From contig JABLXY010000002.1 in the NCBI GenBank assembly GCA_013177795.1, positions 989,441-1,053,440 on the forward strand: a stretch of 64,000 nt of DNA, written 5' to 3'. This DNA comes from Syntrophaceae bacterium (GTDB lineage: Bacteria; Desulfobacterota; Syntrophia; Syntrophales; UBA2192). Position numbers and translations under genes: made by a program. The notes under the pieces were generated by a model that was given only the letters and a program-made list of their open reading frames with translations, was not told the origin of the DNA and ran no database searches. How positions within the stretch are numbered: the first letter of the stretch is position 1; every line of letters begins with the position of its first letter. Shown here piece after piece: positions 47,359 to 56,421 of the stretch.

Positions 47359-47619
47359 GCAGCTCCCCAGATCCATGGAGAATTGAGCGCGTCGGAACCC
47401 TCGCCTGGCCGTCAGGCCGGGGGTCCTGTGCGCTGAGTCGGCCCGCCCGCGCAAACGGGAGCGCCTCATTCGTCCGGCCCGCCGTGGGCGCCTTCGGGCA
47501 GAGGCACCGAACCCGGGAGATCCCGAAGCGAACGGTCCGTGAGACCGTTCTGCCCGTCCGGGAACACGGGCCGTGGAAGCTGCGCGCCGGCGGGGCCGCG
47601 GGAGGAACGGCAAGCCGTG
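47359..47619. other. Intergenic sequence before the Na/Pi symporter gene
   Basis: With 47205-47336 this makes about 415 bp without a recognised gene. The first part has near-inverted CGAGGACCGAGG and CCTCGATCCCTCG runs of the degenerate repeat type. The rest is G/C-rich with several short stems (for example AACGGTC/GACCGTT near 47535-47555) and no clear promoter. Confidence 0.5.
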
Positions 47620-49221
47620 ATGGGGGTCCGCGAGATCCTGCTCTTCGCAGCGGGCATCACCCTCTTTCTCTTCGGGATGATGCGCCTGAGCGAGGAGGTC
47701 CAGCAATATCTCAGCAACGTCCGGATCCGCCAGTTCTTCCGGCTGGCCGTGGAGAGGCCCATCTACGGGCTGGTCACGGGCATCGTCACGACGGTCCTCT
47801 TCCAGAGCAGCACGGCCACCTCCGTGCTCGTCGTCGGCATGGTGAGCGCCGGGCTGATGAGCTTCTACCGGTCGCTGCCGATCATCCTCGGGGCCGACGT
47901 GGGCACGACCGTCACGGTCCAGCTCGTCGTCTGGAAGGTCACCGAGATCTCCCCGCTGATCGTGTTCTGCGGGGGCATGCTCTGGTTTTTCGGCCGGCTG
48001 CGGTGGAAGAAGATCGGCGAGGGGGTTTTCTACTTCGGGCTCATCTTCTTCGGCCTGGAGCTGGTTTCGCTGGCCACGGCGCCGTTCAAGGAGAGCATGG
48101 CCGTCCGCGCCCTATTCCAGTGGGCGGACCATCCCCTGCTGGGGCTTGCGATCGGTGTTGCCGCCGCATCGCTGATCCACTCCTCGGCGGTCCCGATCAC
48201 TATTCTCGTCATCCTGGCACAGAACGGCGTCATCACCCTACACCACGCGCTGCCCATCGTCTTCGGGGCCAACATCGGCACGGCGATCACGGCACTCATC
48301 GCGAGCCTCGTGGCCAACGTGAACGGCAAGCGCGCGGCCCTGTCGCATTTCCTCTTCAAGCTGATCGGCGCCGTTCTCTGCATGATGGCCCTCCCCCTGT
48401 TCCTGCGGGTCCTGGCGGCACTCAGCCCGGAGGTGGCCCAGCAGATCGCCTTCGGGCACCTGCTGTTCAACGTCTTCATCGTGGCCTTCTTCTTTTTCTT
48501 CCTCCAGCCCTTCTCCTATCTCGTGGAGAAGATCATTCCCGGCAAGGTCGAGACGCTGCCGATCTGGCCCGAGTTCCTCGACGACCGCAGTCTGCGCGAC
48601 CCGTCCGAGGCCCTGGAGCAGGTCCGAAAGGAGCTGCGGCGCCAGATGTTCCTCGTTCAGCGGATGTGCGAGGCCAGCATCGGGCTCATCCCGCGCTTCG
48701 GCGAGGGGAGGGCACGGGACATCCGGTACATCGAACTGGTCGTGGACAATCTCCGCAGGGAGCTGAACCGCTACCTGATGAAGATCTCGAAGGGCGGGCT
48801 GACGGTCGAACAGTCGAGAAAACTCTTCGCCTATTCCGGAATCTCCGACGACATCGAGCGGATCGGCAACCACGCCATCTACGTCGTGGGCCTTGCCAGG
48901 GAACGGCACAAGGGCGATATCGAGTTCACGCGGTGGGCCTTCGCGGAGATCGACGAGATCGCAGACCTGATCAACCGCAACCTGGGGGATGCCGTGTCCC
49001 TTCTGGACGGGATCAACGGCGAGCTGATCTCGAGGATCTTTGCCCGCGAGGACCGTGTGGACAGGCTGGTCCGAGAGGCGCGCAAGAGACACCTGGAGCG
49101 CTACCTCTCCTCCATCTGTCAGCCCGAGGCCGGGCCCATCTTCGTGGAGATGCTGATCCGCCTCGAGCGCATGTCCGATCACTGCGAGAACATCGCGGAG
49201 TTCGCGCGGGACCTGAAGTAG
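47620..49221 (+). CDS. Na/phosphate cotransporter family protein with C-terminal PhoU-like domain
   Basis: The 533-residue protein has two Na/Pi repeats, each with a QSSTA-type motif (LFQSSTATS and LIHSSAVP), about nine membrane segments, and a soluble C-terminal half with PhoU-like helices (IGNHAIYVVGLARE, ERMSDHCENIAEF). Such proteins take up or export phosphate with sodium. The ATG at 47620 is preceded by GGGAGGAA at a longish distance; a GTG three bases earlier could also serve. It converges on the hibernation-factor gene. Confidence 0.88.
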   Translation: MGVREILLFAAGITLFLFGMMRLSEEVQQYLSNVRIRQFFRLAVERPIYGLVTGIVTTVLFQSSTATSVLVVGMVSAGLMSFYRSLPIILGADVGTTVTVQLVVWKVTEISPLIVFCGGMLWFFGRLRWKKIGEGVFYFGLIFFGLELVSLATAPFKESMAVRALFQWADHPLLGLAIGVAAASLIHSSAVPITILVILAQNGVITLHHALPIVFGANIGTAITALIASLVANVNGKRAALSHFLFKLIGAVLCMMALPLFLRVLAALSPEVAQQIAFGHLLFNVFIVAFFFFFLQPFSYLVEKIIPGKVETLPIWPEFLDDRSLRDPSEALEQVRKELRRQMFLVQRMCEASIGLIPRFGEGRARDIRYIELVVDNLRRELNRYLMKISKGGLTVEQSRKLFAYSGISDDIERIGNHAIYVVGLARERHKGDIEFTRWAFAEIDEIADLINRNLGDAVSLLDGINGELISRIFAREDRVDRLVREARKRHLERYLSSICQPEAGPIFVEMLIRLERMSDHCENIAEFARDLK

Positions 49222-49239
49222 CAGGAAGCAGAGACCAAA

Positions 49240-49287
49240 AAATCCCTCTCGCTTCTCCCTTGGACAACGGGGGATCGAGGGGGATTT
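49240..49287. repeat. C/G-rich palindrome between convergent genes
   Basis: AAATCCCTCTCG and CGAGGGGGATTT are the arms, with inner TCTCCCTT and GGGGGAT. It may work as a two-way transcription stop between the Na/Pi and hibernation-factor genes. It belongs to the same family as the palindrome at 14542. Confidence 0.8.
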
Positions 49288-49323
49288 CTTGCCTTGGTGC
49301 CTGCTGTCTGAACTGTGTTGCTT

Positions 49324-49857
49324 TCAGCGCAGCTTGACGCTGCTCGCCTGCGGGCCTCTCAGGCCCGGCTCCTCCACGAAGACGACCTCCATGCCCGGCC
49401 GCAGGTCGTCGAACTCCTCATGGCGCACGCTGTTGCGGTGGAAATAGATGTTTCTCCCGTCCGAGGCGGCGATGAACCCGTAACCCGCCTCGGGGTAGAG
49501 CGATGCCACCCGTCCGCGAGGCGGCTCCTCATGGCGCTTGACCTCCCCCCGTTTCCTGCGTGCATGGGCCTGGAGCCGGCGCAGCGCCGCATCGAAGGCG
49601 AGAGTGATCGCCTTGTGGGGGTCCTCGTGGGCCTCACGCCGGATCACGATGTCCTTGCCGGGCAGGGCCAGGTCGATCCTGGCGTTGTACACCGTGCCGG
49701 AGTTGCGGTTTCGGTGCGGCACCTCGACCAGCACCCGGCAACTCATCATGCCGCGGTGGAACTTGTCGAGTTTCTCCGATTTTTTTTGGATGAGATGCTC
49801 GATTTCGCCGGTGATCTCGCAGTTGCGGGAGGTGATTTGAAGAGGGATTCGTGCCAT
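49324..49857 (-). CDS. Ribosome hibernation factor HPF/RaiA domain fused to a cold-shock domain
   Basis: The 177-residue protein begins MARIPLQITSRNCEITGEIEHLIQKKSEKLDKF, an HPF/RaiA-type ribosome-binding domain of about 100 residues. After a basic linker comes a cold-shock-like OB fold (GRVASLYPEAGYGFIAASDGRNIYFHRNSV, DLRPGMEVVFVEE). HPF blocks the decoding centre in resting ribosomes; the CSD would add RNA binding. The ATG at 49857 has GGAGGGA upstream. Confidence 0.9.
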   Translation of the reverse strand: MARIPLQITSRNCEITGEIEHLIQKKSEKLDKFHRGMMSCRVLVEVPHRNRNSGTVYNARIDLALPGKDIVIRREAHEDPHKAITLAFDAALRRLQAHARRKRGEVKRHEEPPRGRVASLYPEAGYGFIAASDGRNIYFHRNSVRHEEFDDLRPGMEVVFVEEPGLRGPQASSVKLR

Positions 49858-50128
49858 GGGGATTCCCTCCGGTTGGATTTGACCCCACGATAACACGGGT
49901 GCCGATGCACGTCAAGAAAGCCGCGGCGGCGAACCGGCGCGGTTGCCGTTTCTCTTATAATTCTTGACATTTCCGAAATCGATCCGCTAGAAGGAACCAT
50001 TGCGGCTGCGTCGGTTTTACACGTTCGAAAACGCCCCGCGAGACCGCCCTGCAGCCGGGTACCGCGGCATGCCCGTCAGGCCGCGGCCGTGCAGGGCATC
50101 CACCCGCTTCAGACTCGAGAGGCTTGTA

Positions 50129-53100
50129 GTGCCTGCAAAGCGCCCTCGCAAACCGTCAGCCGGGAGGAAGAAAAACGCCGTCTCTCCGGCCGATCCCAGG
50201 CCGCGAAAGAGCGGGAGCGGTCCGGCCGTCAGGGGAATGCCCGTCCCCTCGCTGGACGGCAAAGAGCTCTATGCGAGTCTCTTCCGGGACAGCCACACCA
50301 TCATGCTGATCATTGACCCCCGGGACGGCAGGATCGTGGACGCCAACCGGGCTGCCGTGCGGTTTTACGGGTACCCGACCCGCACGCTTAGGACCATGCG
50401 GATCAGCGACATCAACCTGCTCGACGAGGGCTCGCTTCGCGAGAAGATGCGGCAGGCCGCCGGGCGGCAGAATCGCCATTTCCAGTTCCGGCACCGCCTT
50501 GCCGACGGCTCAATCCGGGACGTGGAGGTCGCGAGCGGCCCGATCCTTCTCGGGGGCCGGAAGCTGCTCTGCTCGATCGTGCAAGACGTCACGGACCGCA
50601 GGCGCTCCGAGGCCGCCCTCCGGCTCGAGCGGGAACAGCTCTTCTCCATGTTCGACAGCATGGAGACGCTCGTCTATGTCGCCGACCCCCACACCTATGA
50701 GATCCTCTACACGAACAAGGCGCTGGATCGCGCTTTCGGCAGGCGGACCGTCGGCGAGATCTGCCACCGGGCGTTCCAGGGCCTTGATGCCCCCTGCCCG
50801 TTCTGCACCAACGCGATCATTCTCGAGAGGACCCCGGAGCCCTACCGCTGGGAGCACTACAACCCGACGCTGGACAAGCATTACTCCAACGTGGACCGCA
50901 TCATCACGTGGCCCGACGGCCGCGACGTGCGGGTCGAGTTCGCGACGGACATCACGGAGCGCAAGCGGGCCGAGGCGGCGCTGCGCGACAGCCTCGAGAC
51001 GGCCAGCGCCATGCTCAACGCCGCAACGGAATCCTTCGCCCTCATCGACACGGGTGGGACCGTGCTGGCGGCCAACGAAACCTTTGCCAGGAGGCTGGGC
51101 ACGACGCCGGACGCCGCGATCGGGACGTCCATCTATCGGTATATGGACAAGGATCTGGCCGTCCACCGCGAGGCGCGTTTCCAGGAGGTGATCCGGTACG
51201 GGCATCCGATCCGCTTCACCGACGAGCAGGCAGGCCGCTGGCTGGAACACAGCATCTACCCCATCTTCGAGTCCGGGGGCAGGGTGGGCCGGCTGGTCCT
51301 CTACAGCCAGGACATCACCGACCGCAAGCGCTCGGAAGAGGCGCTGAAGCAGAGCGAGGCGCTGCTGAAGAGCATCTTCCAGGCCGCCCCGATCGGAATC
51401 GGGCTCGTGTACGACCGGGTGCTCGGCTGGACCAACAGCCAGCTGGCGGGCATGCTGGGCTATGCCGTGGAGGAACTGGCGGAGAAGAGCGCCCGGATCC
51501 TCTACCCCAGCGACGAGGAGTACGAGCGCGTCGGCCGCGAGAAGTACGTCGAGGTCCGGCGAGGCGGCACGGGCGTGATCGAGACCCGGTGGCGGCGCAA
51601 AGACGGCCGTGTGCTGGATATCCTGCTGAGCTCGAGGGCCATAGACCCCCGGAACCTGTCTGCCGGCGTCGTCTTCACCGCCCTGGACATCACGGACCGC
51701 AAGCGCAACGAGGAGGCCCTGCAGCGCTACCAGGACGAGCTCGAGCAGAGGGTGTTCGAGAGGACCTCGGAACTCATGGTTGCCAACCAGGCCCTCATCT
51801 CGGAGATCGAGGACCGCACACGGGCCGAGACGGCACTCAGGGATTCCGAGAGACGGCTGTCGGACATCATCGCGTTTCTGCCGGACCCCACCTTCGTCAT
51901 CGACCGTGACGGCCGGGTCATCGCCTGGAACCGCTCCATGGAGCAGATGACGGGGGTCGCCGCGAAGGACATTCTCGGCAAGGGGAACTACGAGTATGCC
52001 CTGCCGTTCTACGGGGAGCGAAGGCCGCTGCTCATCGACCAGGTCCTGGCGCCCGACACGGCGATCGAAGGCCGCTACGCGAATATCCACCGGCGCGGGG
52101 AGACCCTGTTCGGCGAGAGCTACCTCACGGGCCGCGGCAAGGAGAGGGTCTACCTCGCAGGCACGGCGGCACCCCTGTACGATTCCCAGGGAAATATCGC
52201 AGGCGCCATCGAATCGATCCGCGACATCACGGACAAGAAGCGTGCCGAGGAGCAGCTGCGCTACCGCGACGCCATCCTCGAGGTCGCCAGCTTCGCGGCC
52301 GAGCGGTTCCTGAAGGCACCGTCCTGGGAGACGGACATCCGGGAGATCCTGGCCCGGCTGGGCACGGTCACCGGCGTGAGCCGCGTCTACCTCTTCGAAA
52401 ACCGGATGACGGCAGAAGGGGTTCTGCTGACGAGCCATCGCTACGAGTGGGTTGCAGAGGGTGTCGACCCCCAGATCGGCAACCCCGCCCTGCAGGATCT
52501 TCCCATGGAACGCATGGGATACAGCCGATGGGTCGAGGTCATGCGGCAGGGCGGCCACATCTTCGGCCCCGTCCATGAGTTTCCCGAAAGCGAGCGGACG
52601 CTCCTGGAGTCGCAGGGCATCATTTCGATCGCCGTCGTCCCCGTCTACCTGGGAGACCGGTGGTGGGGATTCATCGGCTTCGATGACTGCGCCGAGGAGA
52701 GACAGTGGTCCGACGTGGAGATCGAGGCCCTCAACGTGGTGGCCAGCACGCTGAGCGCGGCCCTGTCGCGTAAGCACGCGGAGACGAGGCTCATCCAGAC
52801 CTCCGAGCGGCTCTCCGTCGTTCTGGAATCGCTGCCGATCGTCACCTTCACCGCCTCGGGCAGTGCGGGGGACGAGATCACCTACATCACGGGCACCGTC
52901 GAGGAACTCACGGGTTTCCGGCCGGTGGAGATTCTGGGCAAACCGGGCTTCTTCATGGAGCATGTCCACCCCGACGACCGGTACGCCGTGCGCAGCTGCC
53001 ACCTGGAGATCGGAACGAAGGGCACATGCCGCTGCGAGTTCCGGTTCCGCACCGCCGACGGTTCGTACCGATGGTTCTCCGAGTTCTGCCGCCTCATCCG

Positions 53101-54358
53101 CGGTCCCGAGGGCTCGCTGGGCCACATCGTGGGGATGTGGCAGGATGTGACGGAGGAAAAGCGGATCCTCCGGGAGTCCAACACACGCCTGCAGCAGGTG
53201 ATCCAGGCGCACAAGCTGGCCTCCCTGGGTGAAATCGTGGCGGGCGTCGTGCACGAAATCAACAACCCCAACAGCTTCATCGCATACAACATCCCCCTCC
53301 TGGAGGAGATCTGGAAGCTCTGCGAGCCGGTCCTGGCCGAGCATGCCGCCGCCAACCCCGGGTGGGGCAGGCGGGGCGTGCGCTTCGAGGAACTCAGCAG
53401 CGACATGGCCGAGATCATCAATGCCTTCCGAATCGGGTCGGACCGGATCAACCGGGTCGTCTCGAACCTGAAGGATTTCGCCCGCGTCGACGAGGGGTCC
53501 CAGGCGAGGCCCCTCTCGGTGAACGACGTGGTGGAAAACACGCTCATGATCGTGGGCGGGCAGATCCGGCGCTCCGTCTCCAAGCTGGACCTGGACCTCG
53601 GTGCCGGGCTGCCGCAGGTCCACGGCAACTTCCAGAAGCTAGAACAGGTTCTGGCCAACCTGCTCGTGAACGCGCACCAGTCGATCCCGGACAGGGAGAA
53701 GGGTCGAATCCGCATCTCGACGCGTCACCTCCCGCGTCTCGAGGCCGTCATCATCTCCGTCGAGGACAACGGCCGCGGCATGACCGGGTCCGTTGTCGGC
53801 AGGCTCTTCGAGCCTTTCTTCACGACGCGGCGGGACACGGGCGGCACCGGCCTGGGGCTTTCCGTCTCCTACGGCCTCATCCAGGAACACCAGGGGGTGA
53901 TCGGCGTCCTTTCGCGGCCGGGCATCGGCAGCCGCTTCACCGTGTTCCTGCCCCTCCGGCAGGGCGCACCGATGCACCTGCGGCCGCTCACCCTGCCTCT
54001 CGGGTGCGATGACGGAAAAATGAAGGAACTCCAGATGCAGATGGGCGGAATCGACGACGGGTTCCTTCATGGCGTCGAAGCCGAAGAGCCGTCGGCGGAG
54101 CGCCTGTCGGAGTACCTGGAGCAGCACCCCGAGGTGGACGTTGTCCTGATGATGCGACCCGGTACGGGGAGCAGTCCGGCCGAATACTTGCGAGTCCTGC
54201 GCGAGAGGCACCCCCTCGTCACGATCATCGCGTGGGGCGGCGAGGAAGGGGATTTCGCCGGGCCGGGCGGAGAGAAGCCGGATATCCACGTCGCGGGCCC
54301 GCCGGACATCCGAAAGCTCAAGGAGGTCCTCGACGGGCTGACGAGACAGAGATTCTAG
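50129..54358 (+). CDS. Large multi-PAS/GAF sensor histidine kinase
   Basis: With the GTG at 50129 (GAGAGG six bases upstream) the protein has 1409 residues; a TTG at 50000 in the same frame would add 43 basic residues. I count about six PAS/PAC units, with repeated ITDRKR- or VTDRRR-type PAC ends, and one GAF-like unit after the fifth. A HisKA dimerisation helix carries the phospho-His in VVHEINNPNSF (His1042), and the HATPase has DNGRGM and GTGLGLSVS. The last 100 or so residues look like a degenerate receiver without the phospho-Asp context. No membrane segment is obvious. The NtrC-type regulator follows 105 bp later and is the likely partner. Confidence 0.9.
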   Translation: MPAKRPRKPSAGRKKNAVSPADPRPRKSGSGPAVRGMPVPSLDGKELYASLFRDSHTIMLIIDPRDGRIVDANRAAVRFYGYPTRTLRTMRISDINLLDEGSLREKMRQAAGRQNRHFQFRHRLADGSIRDVEVASGPILLGGRKLLCSIVQDVTDRRRSEAALRLEREQLFSMFDSMETLVYVADPHTYEILYTNKALDRAFGRRTVGEICHRAFQGLDAPCPFCTNAIILERTPEPYRWEHYNPTLDKHYSNVDRIITWPDGRDVRVEFATDITERKRAEAALRDSLETASAMLNAATESFALIDTGGTVLAANETFARRLGTTPDAAIGTSIYRYMDKDLAVHREARFQEVIRYGHPIRFTDEQAGRWLEHSIYPIFESGGRVGRLVLYSQDITDRKRSEEALKQSEALLKSIFQAAPIGIGLVYDRVLGWTNSQLAGMLGYAVEELAEKSARILYPSDEEYERVGREKYVEVRRGGTGVIETRWRRKDGRVLDILLSSRAIDPRNLSAGVVFTALDITDRKRNEEALQRYQDELEQRVFERTSELMVANQALISEIEDRTRAETALRDSERRLSDIIAFLPDPTFVIDRDGRVIAWNRSMEQMTGVAAKDILGKGNYEYALPFYGERRPLLIDQVLAPDTAIEGRYANIHRRGETLFGESYLTGRGKERVYLAGTAAPLYDSQGNIAGAIESIRDITDKKRAEEQLRYRDAILEVASFAAERFLKAPSWETDIREILARLGTVTGVSRVYLFENRMTAEGVLLTSHRYEWVAEGVDPQIGNPALQDLPMERMGYSRWVEVMRQGGHIFGPVHEFPESERTLLESQGIISIAVVPVYLGDRWWGFIGFDDCAEERQWSDVEIEALNVVASTLSAALSRKHAETRLIQTSERLSVVLESLPIVTFTASGSAGDEITYITGTVEELTGFRPVEILGKPGFFMEHVHPDDRYAVRSCHLEIGTKGTCRCEFRFRTADGSYRWFSEFCRLIRGPEGSLGHIVGMWQDVTEEKRILRESNTRLQQVIQAHKLASLGEIVAGVVHEINNPNSFIAYNIPLLEEIWKLCEPVLAEHAAANPGWGRRGVRFEELSSDMAEIINAFRIGSDRINRVVSNLKDFARVDEGSQARPLSVNDVVENTLMIVGGQIRRSVSKLDLDLGAGLPQVHGNFQKLEQVLANLLVNAHQSIPDREKGRIRISTRHLPRLEAVIISVEDNGRGMTGSVVGRLFEPFFTTRRDTGGTGLGLSVSYGLIQEHQGVIGVLSRPGIGSRFTVFLPLRQGAPMHLRPLTLPLGCDDGKMKELQMQMGGIDDGFLHGVEAEEPSAERLSEYLEQHPEVDVVLMMRPGTGSSPAEYLRVLRERHPLVTIIAWGGEEGDFAGPGGEKPDIHVAGPPDIRKLKEVLDGLTRQRF

Positions 54359-54463
54359 GCCGCGGTGCGGCCGGTGACGGATGCTTCCTGCGATCTGCCG
54401 CCGAGGTATGCCGATGCCTCCGACCGAAAAGAATAAAACACAACGGATGAGAGGAAACTGCGA

Positions 54464-55831
54464 ATGAAGATCCTGGTGGTCGATGACGAGGCCGTGACCC
54501 TGTCGTCCATGAAGAGGATCCTGCGCTGGCAGGGCATCAGGGACGTGGAGACCTGCGACAGCGGCAAGGAGGCCATCCGGCGGATCAAGGAGGGCGATTA
54601 CGATCTCGTTCTGCTGGACCTCCTCATGCCGGAGGTGGACGGCATCCAGGTGCTCGAGGCCGCCAAGCCCTTCAAGCCCGGCACGGAGTTCATCATCATC
54701 ACGGCCGTCGACGTCGTCTCGCAGGCCGTGAAGGCCATCCGCCTCGGCGCGTACGATTATCTCGTCAAGCCCGTGGACAACGAGCATCTCATGAGGGTCC
54801 TCGAGCGGGCCTACGAGCGCAAGGGGCTCATGGCGGGGATGAACCTCGCCCGGCAGGCCCGCGATACCCGCCAGCCCGACGGGTTCGCGGCGATCGTGAC
54901 CGCATCCCCGCAGATCCGGGCTCTGCTCTCGTACGCCCAGATCATGGCCAAGGGGGGCAACCCCATCCTGATCACGGGGGAATCGGGGACGGGCAAGGAG
55001 CTCCTGGCCCGGGGAATCCACCTCGAGGGGCCCTCGCCGTCAGGGCCCTTCGTGGCCGTCAACATCTCCTCCATCCCGGAGACCCTCTTCGAAAGCCAGT
55101 TCTTCGGGCACGTCAAGGGGGCCTTCACGGGGGCCCTCAGGGATTACGAGGGATTTTTCGAGCAGGCCGACGGGGGGACGCTCTTCCTGGACGAGATCGG
55201 CGAATTCCCGCAACAGATGCAGTCGAAGCTCCTGCGCGTGCTGGAGGAGAAGACTTTCACGCGCCTCGGCGAGACGAAGCCCATTCGGGTGGACGTGCGG
55301 ATCATCTCGGCGACCAACAAGGATCTCGACAAGGCCTGCCAGGAGGGAAAGTTCAGGCTCGATCTCATGTACCGACTGCGGTCGGCCCAGATCCACCTCC
55401 CGCCTCTGAGGGAGCGCAAGGATGACATACCGGTCCTGGCCGCCCATTTCCTCAAGCTGGCGGTCGAGAAACACGCCAAGCCGGTGCACGGGTTCAGCCC
55501 CGAAGCGATGGACATCCTCATGCGCCGCGATTACCCGGGCAATGTGCGGGAACTGGCCCAGATCGTCGAAAATGCCGTCCTGCTGGCCGACACGGCCACG
55601 ATCCTGCCGAGGCACCTGGGGGAGGAGATCGCCGCGGCGCCCCTGTATGCGCGCAGCCTGTGCAGTCTCAAGGAGAACTACGAGACCCACGTCCTCTACG
55701 TGCTGCATCACACCCGGGGCGACCGCAAGCAGGCGGCGCAGATCCTGGGGATCACGGTCAGGCAGCTGCAGAGGAAGCTCGTTGAGATGCGCCGGAACCC
55801 CCGCTGGAAAATGCTCCTGGGCGACCTTTAG
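54464..55831 (+). CDS. NtrC-family sigma-54-dependent response regulator
   Basis: The 455 residues have a receiver domain (acidic pocket VVDDE, phospho-Asp52 in LLDLLMP, Lys102), an AAA+ domain (Walker A GESGTGKE at 172-179, the sigma-54 contact loop GAFTGA at 219-224, Walker B LFLDEIG) and a C-terminal Fis-type helix-turn-helix (RKQAAQILGITVRQLQRKL). It therefore activates sigma-54 promoters when phosphorylated, most likely by the adjacent kinase. A good sigma-54 promoter lies about 200 bp downstream of its stop. Confidence 0.95.
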   Translation: MKILVVDDEAVTLSSMKRILRWQGIRDVETCDSGKEAIRRIKEGDYDLVLLDLLMPEVDGIQVLEAAKPFKPGTEFIIITAVDVVSQAVKAIRLGAYDYLVKPVDNEHLMRVLERAYERKGLMAGMNLARQARDTRQPDGFAAIVTASPQIRALLSYAQIMAKGGNPILITGESGTGKELLARGIHLEGPSPSGPFVAVNISSIPETLFESQFFGHVKGAFTGALRDYEGFFEQADGGTLFLDEIGEFPQQMQSKLLRVLEEKTFTRLGETKPIRVDVRIISATNKDLDKACQEGKFRLDLMYRLRSAQIHLPPLRERKDDIPVLAAHFLKLAVEKHAKPVHGFSPEAMDILMRRDYPGNVRELAQIVENAVLLADTATILPRHLGEEIAAAPLYARSLCSLKENYETHVLYVLHHTRGDRKQAAQILGITVRQLQRKLVEMRRNPRWKMLLGDL

Positions 55832-55857
55832 GTCACGAGGGGGGACATAAAGGTCAC
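55823..55857. promoter_or_regulatory. Candidate enhancer: AGGTCAC direct repeats 21 bp apart
   Basis: AGGTCAC occurs at 55830-55836 and 55851-55857, exactly two helical turns apart. The first is also part of a short palindrome GACCT-TT-AGGTC. It lies about 180-200 bp before the sigma-54 promoter, a typical enhancer distance. Confidence 0.45.
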
Positions 55858-56034
55858 TTCGAAAATTCCCATTTGATATCCATGTGTTATGGCCGAACGG
55901 GGAGGCTGCTCCCTGCCCGTTTCCCGCGAGGTTGTATTCCGCGAAACCGAGTCTCCTGACGGCAATCCTGCTGCGCCCGCTGGTTTTATCTTCCCCTACG
56001 CGAACTTGAGAATTTTTCCGTGCCTGCGGCATTG

Positions 56035-56050
56035 TGGCATCCCACTTGCT
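56035..56050 (+). promoter_or_regulatory. Sigma-54 (RpoN) promoter
   Basis: TGGCAT, five bases, then TTGCT gives the -24 GG and -12 GC with exactly ten bases between them, one mismatch from the TGGCAC-N5-TTGCW consensus. Transcription would start near 56062, about 120 bp before the small ORF. Confidence 0.75.
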
Positions 56051-56184
56051 CGCTGCATAATGATGTTAACTGAATGATTCCGCAATCCGGTCTGTTCGTG
56101 GTTCCGGTTTGAGCCATGAAAGGATCGGCCGGTTCGATCAACGAGGCGTAAGCCACACGGGTCCTCGACGGAAGGAGCGGCAAC

Positions 56185-56382
56185 ATGAAAAGGCTGGCGG
56201 CAACCGGTGCAGAGCGGGAGATCAGGTCGGGCAGGCGGGCCGACATGGAGTCCAACATCGTCGACACGATGCGCAAATATTTCCAGAACGACACGGGCAA
56301 ATCGAAGGGTGACCTGGAATACACGATCCTCAACTCCGTAAAGCGGTACTTTGAAGGCAAGCCCCCGGAAAAATTGAGGTAA
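56185..56382 (+). CDS. Small helical protein of unknown function under a sigma-54 promoter
   Basis: The 65-residue, highly charged ORF has a GGAAGGAG ribosome-binding site 8 bases before its ATG. The body (ADMESNIVDTMRKYF, LEYTILNSVKRYFEG) looks like two amphipathic helices sharing a RKYF/KRYF ending. No family is recognised. It is the first gene behind the sigma-54 promoter and is followed by the PAS protein gene 39 bp later. Confidence 0.7.
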   Translation: MKRLAATGAEREIRSGRRADMESNIVDTMRKYFQNDTGKSKGDLEYTILNSVKRYFEGKPPEKLR

Positions 56383-56421
56383 CCCTTTCAGCCAAGACAG
56401 GCGTTTCATCCGGAAGGCATC

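Noticed and set aside
47484..49337. 617-residue plus-strand ORF overlapping the Na/Pi symporter
   Set aside because: It is the shifted-frame shadow of the symporter gene, rich in Arg, Gly and Pro, with no domain.
49964..50000. Sigma-70 promoter for the histidine kinase gene
   Set aside because: A TTGACA is present but the sequence at the right spacing (CTAGAA) is a poor -10 and would leave almost no leader before the TTG at 50000.
55889..56077. 62-codon plus-strand ORF between the regulator gene and the small ORF
   Set aside because: It spans the sigma-54 promoter, has a weak start context and no family features.
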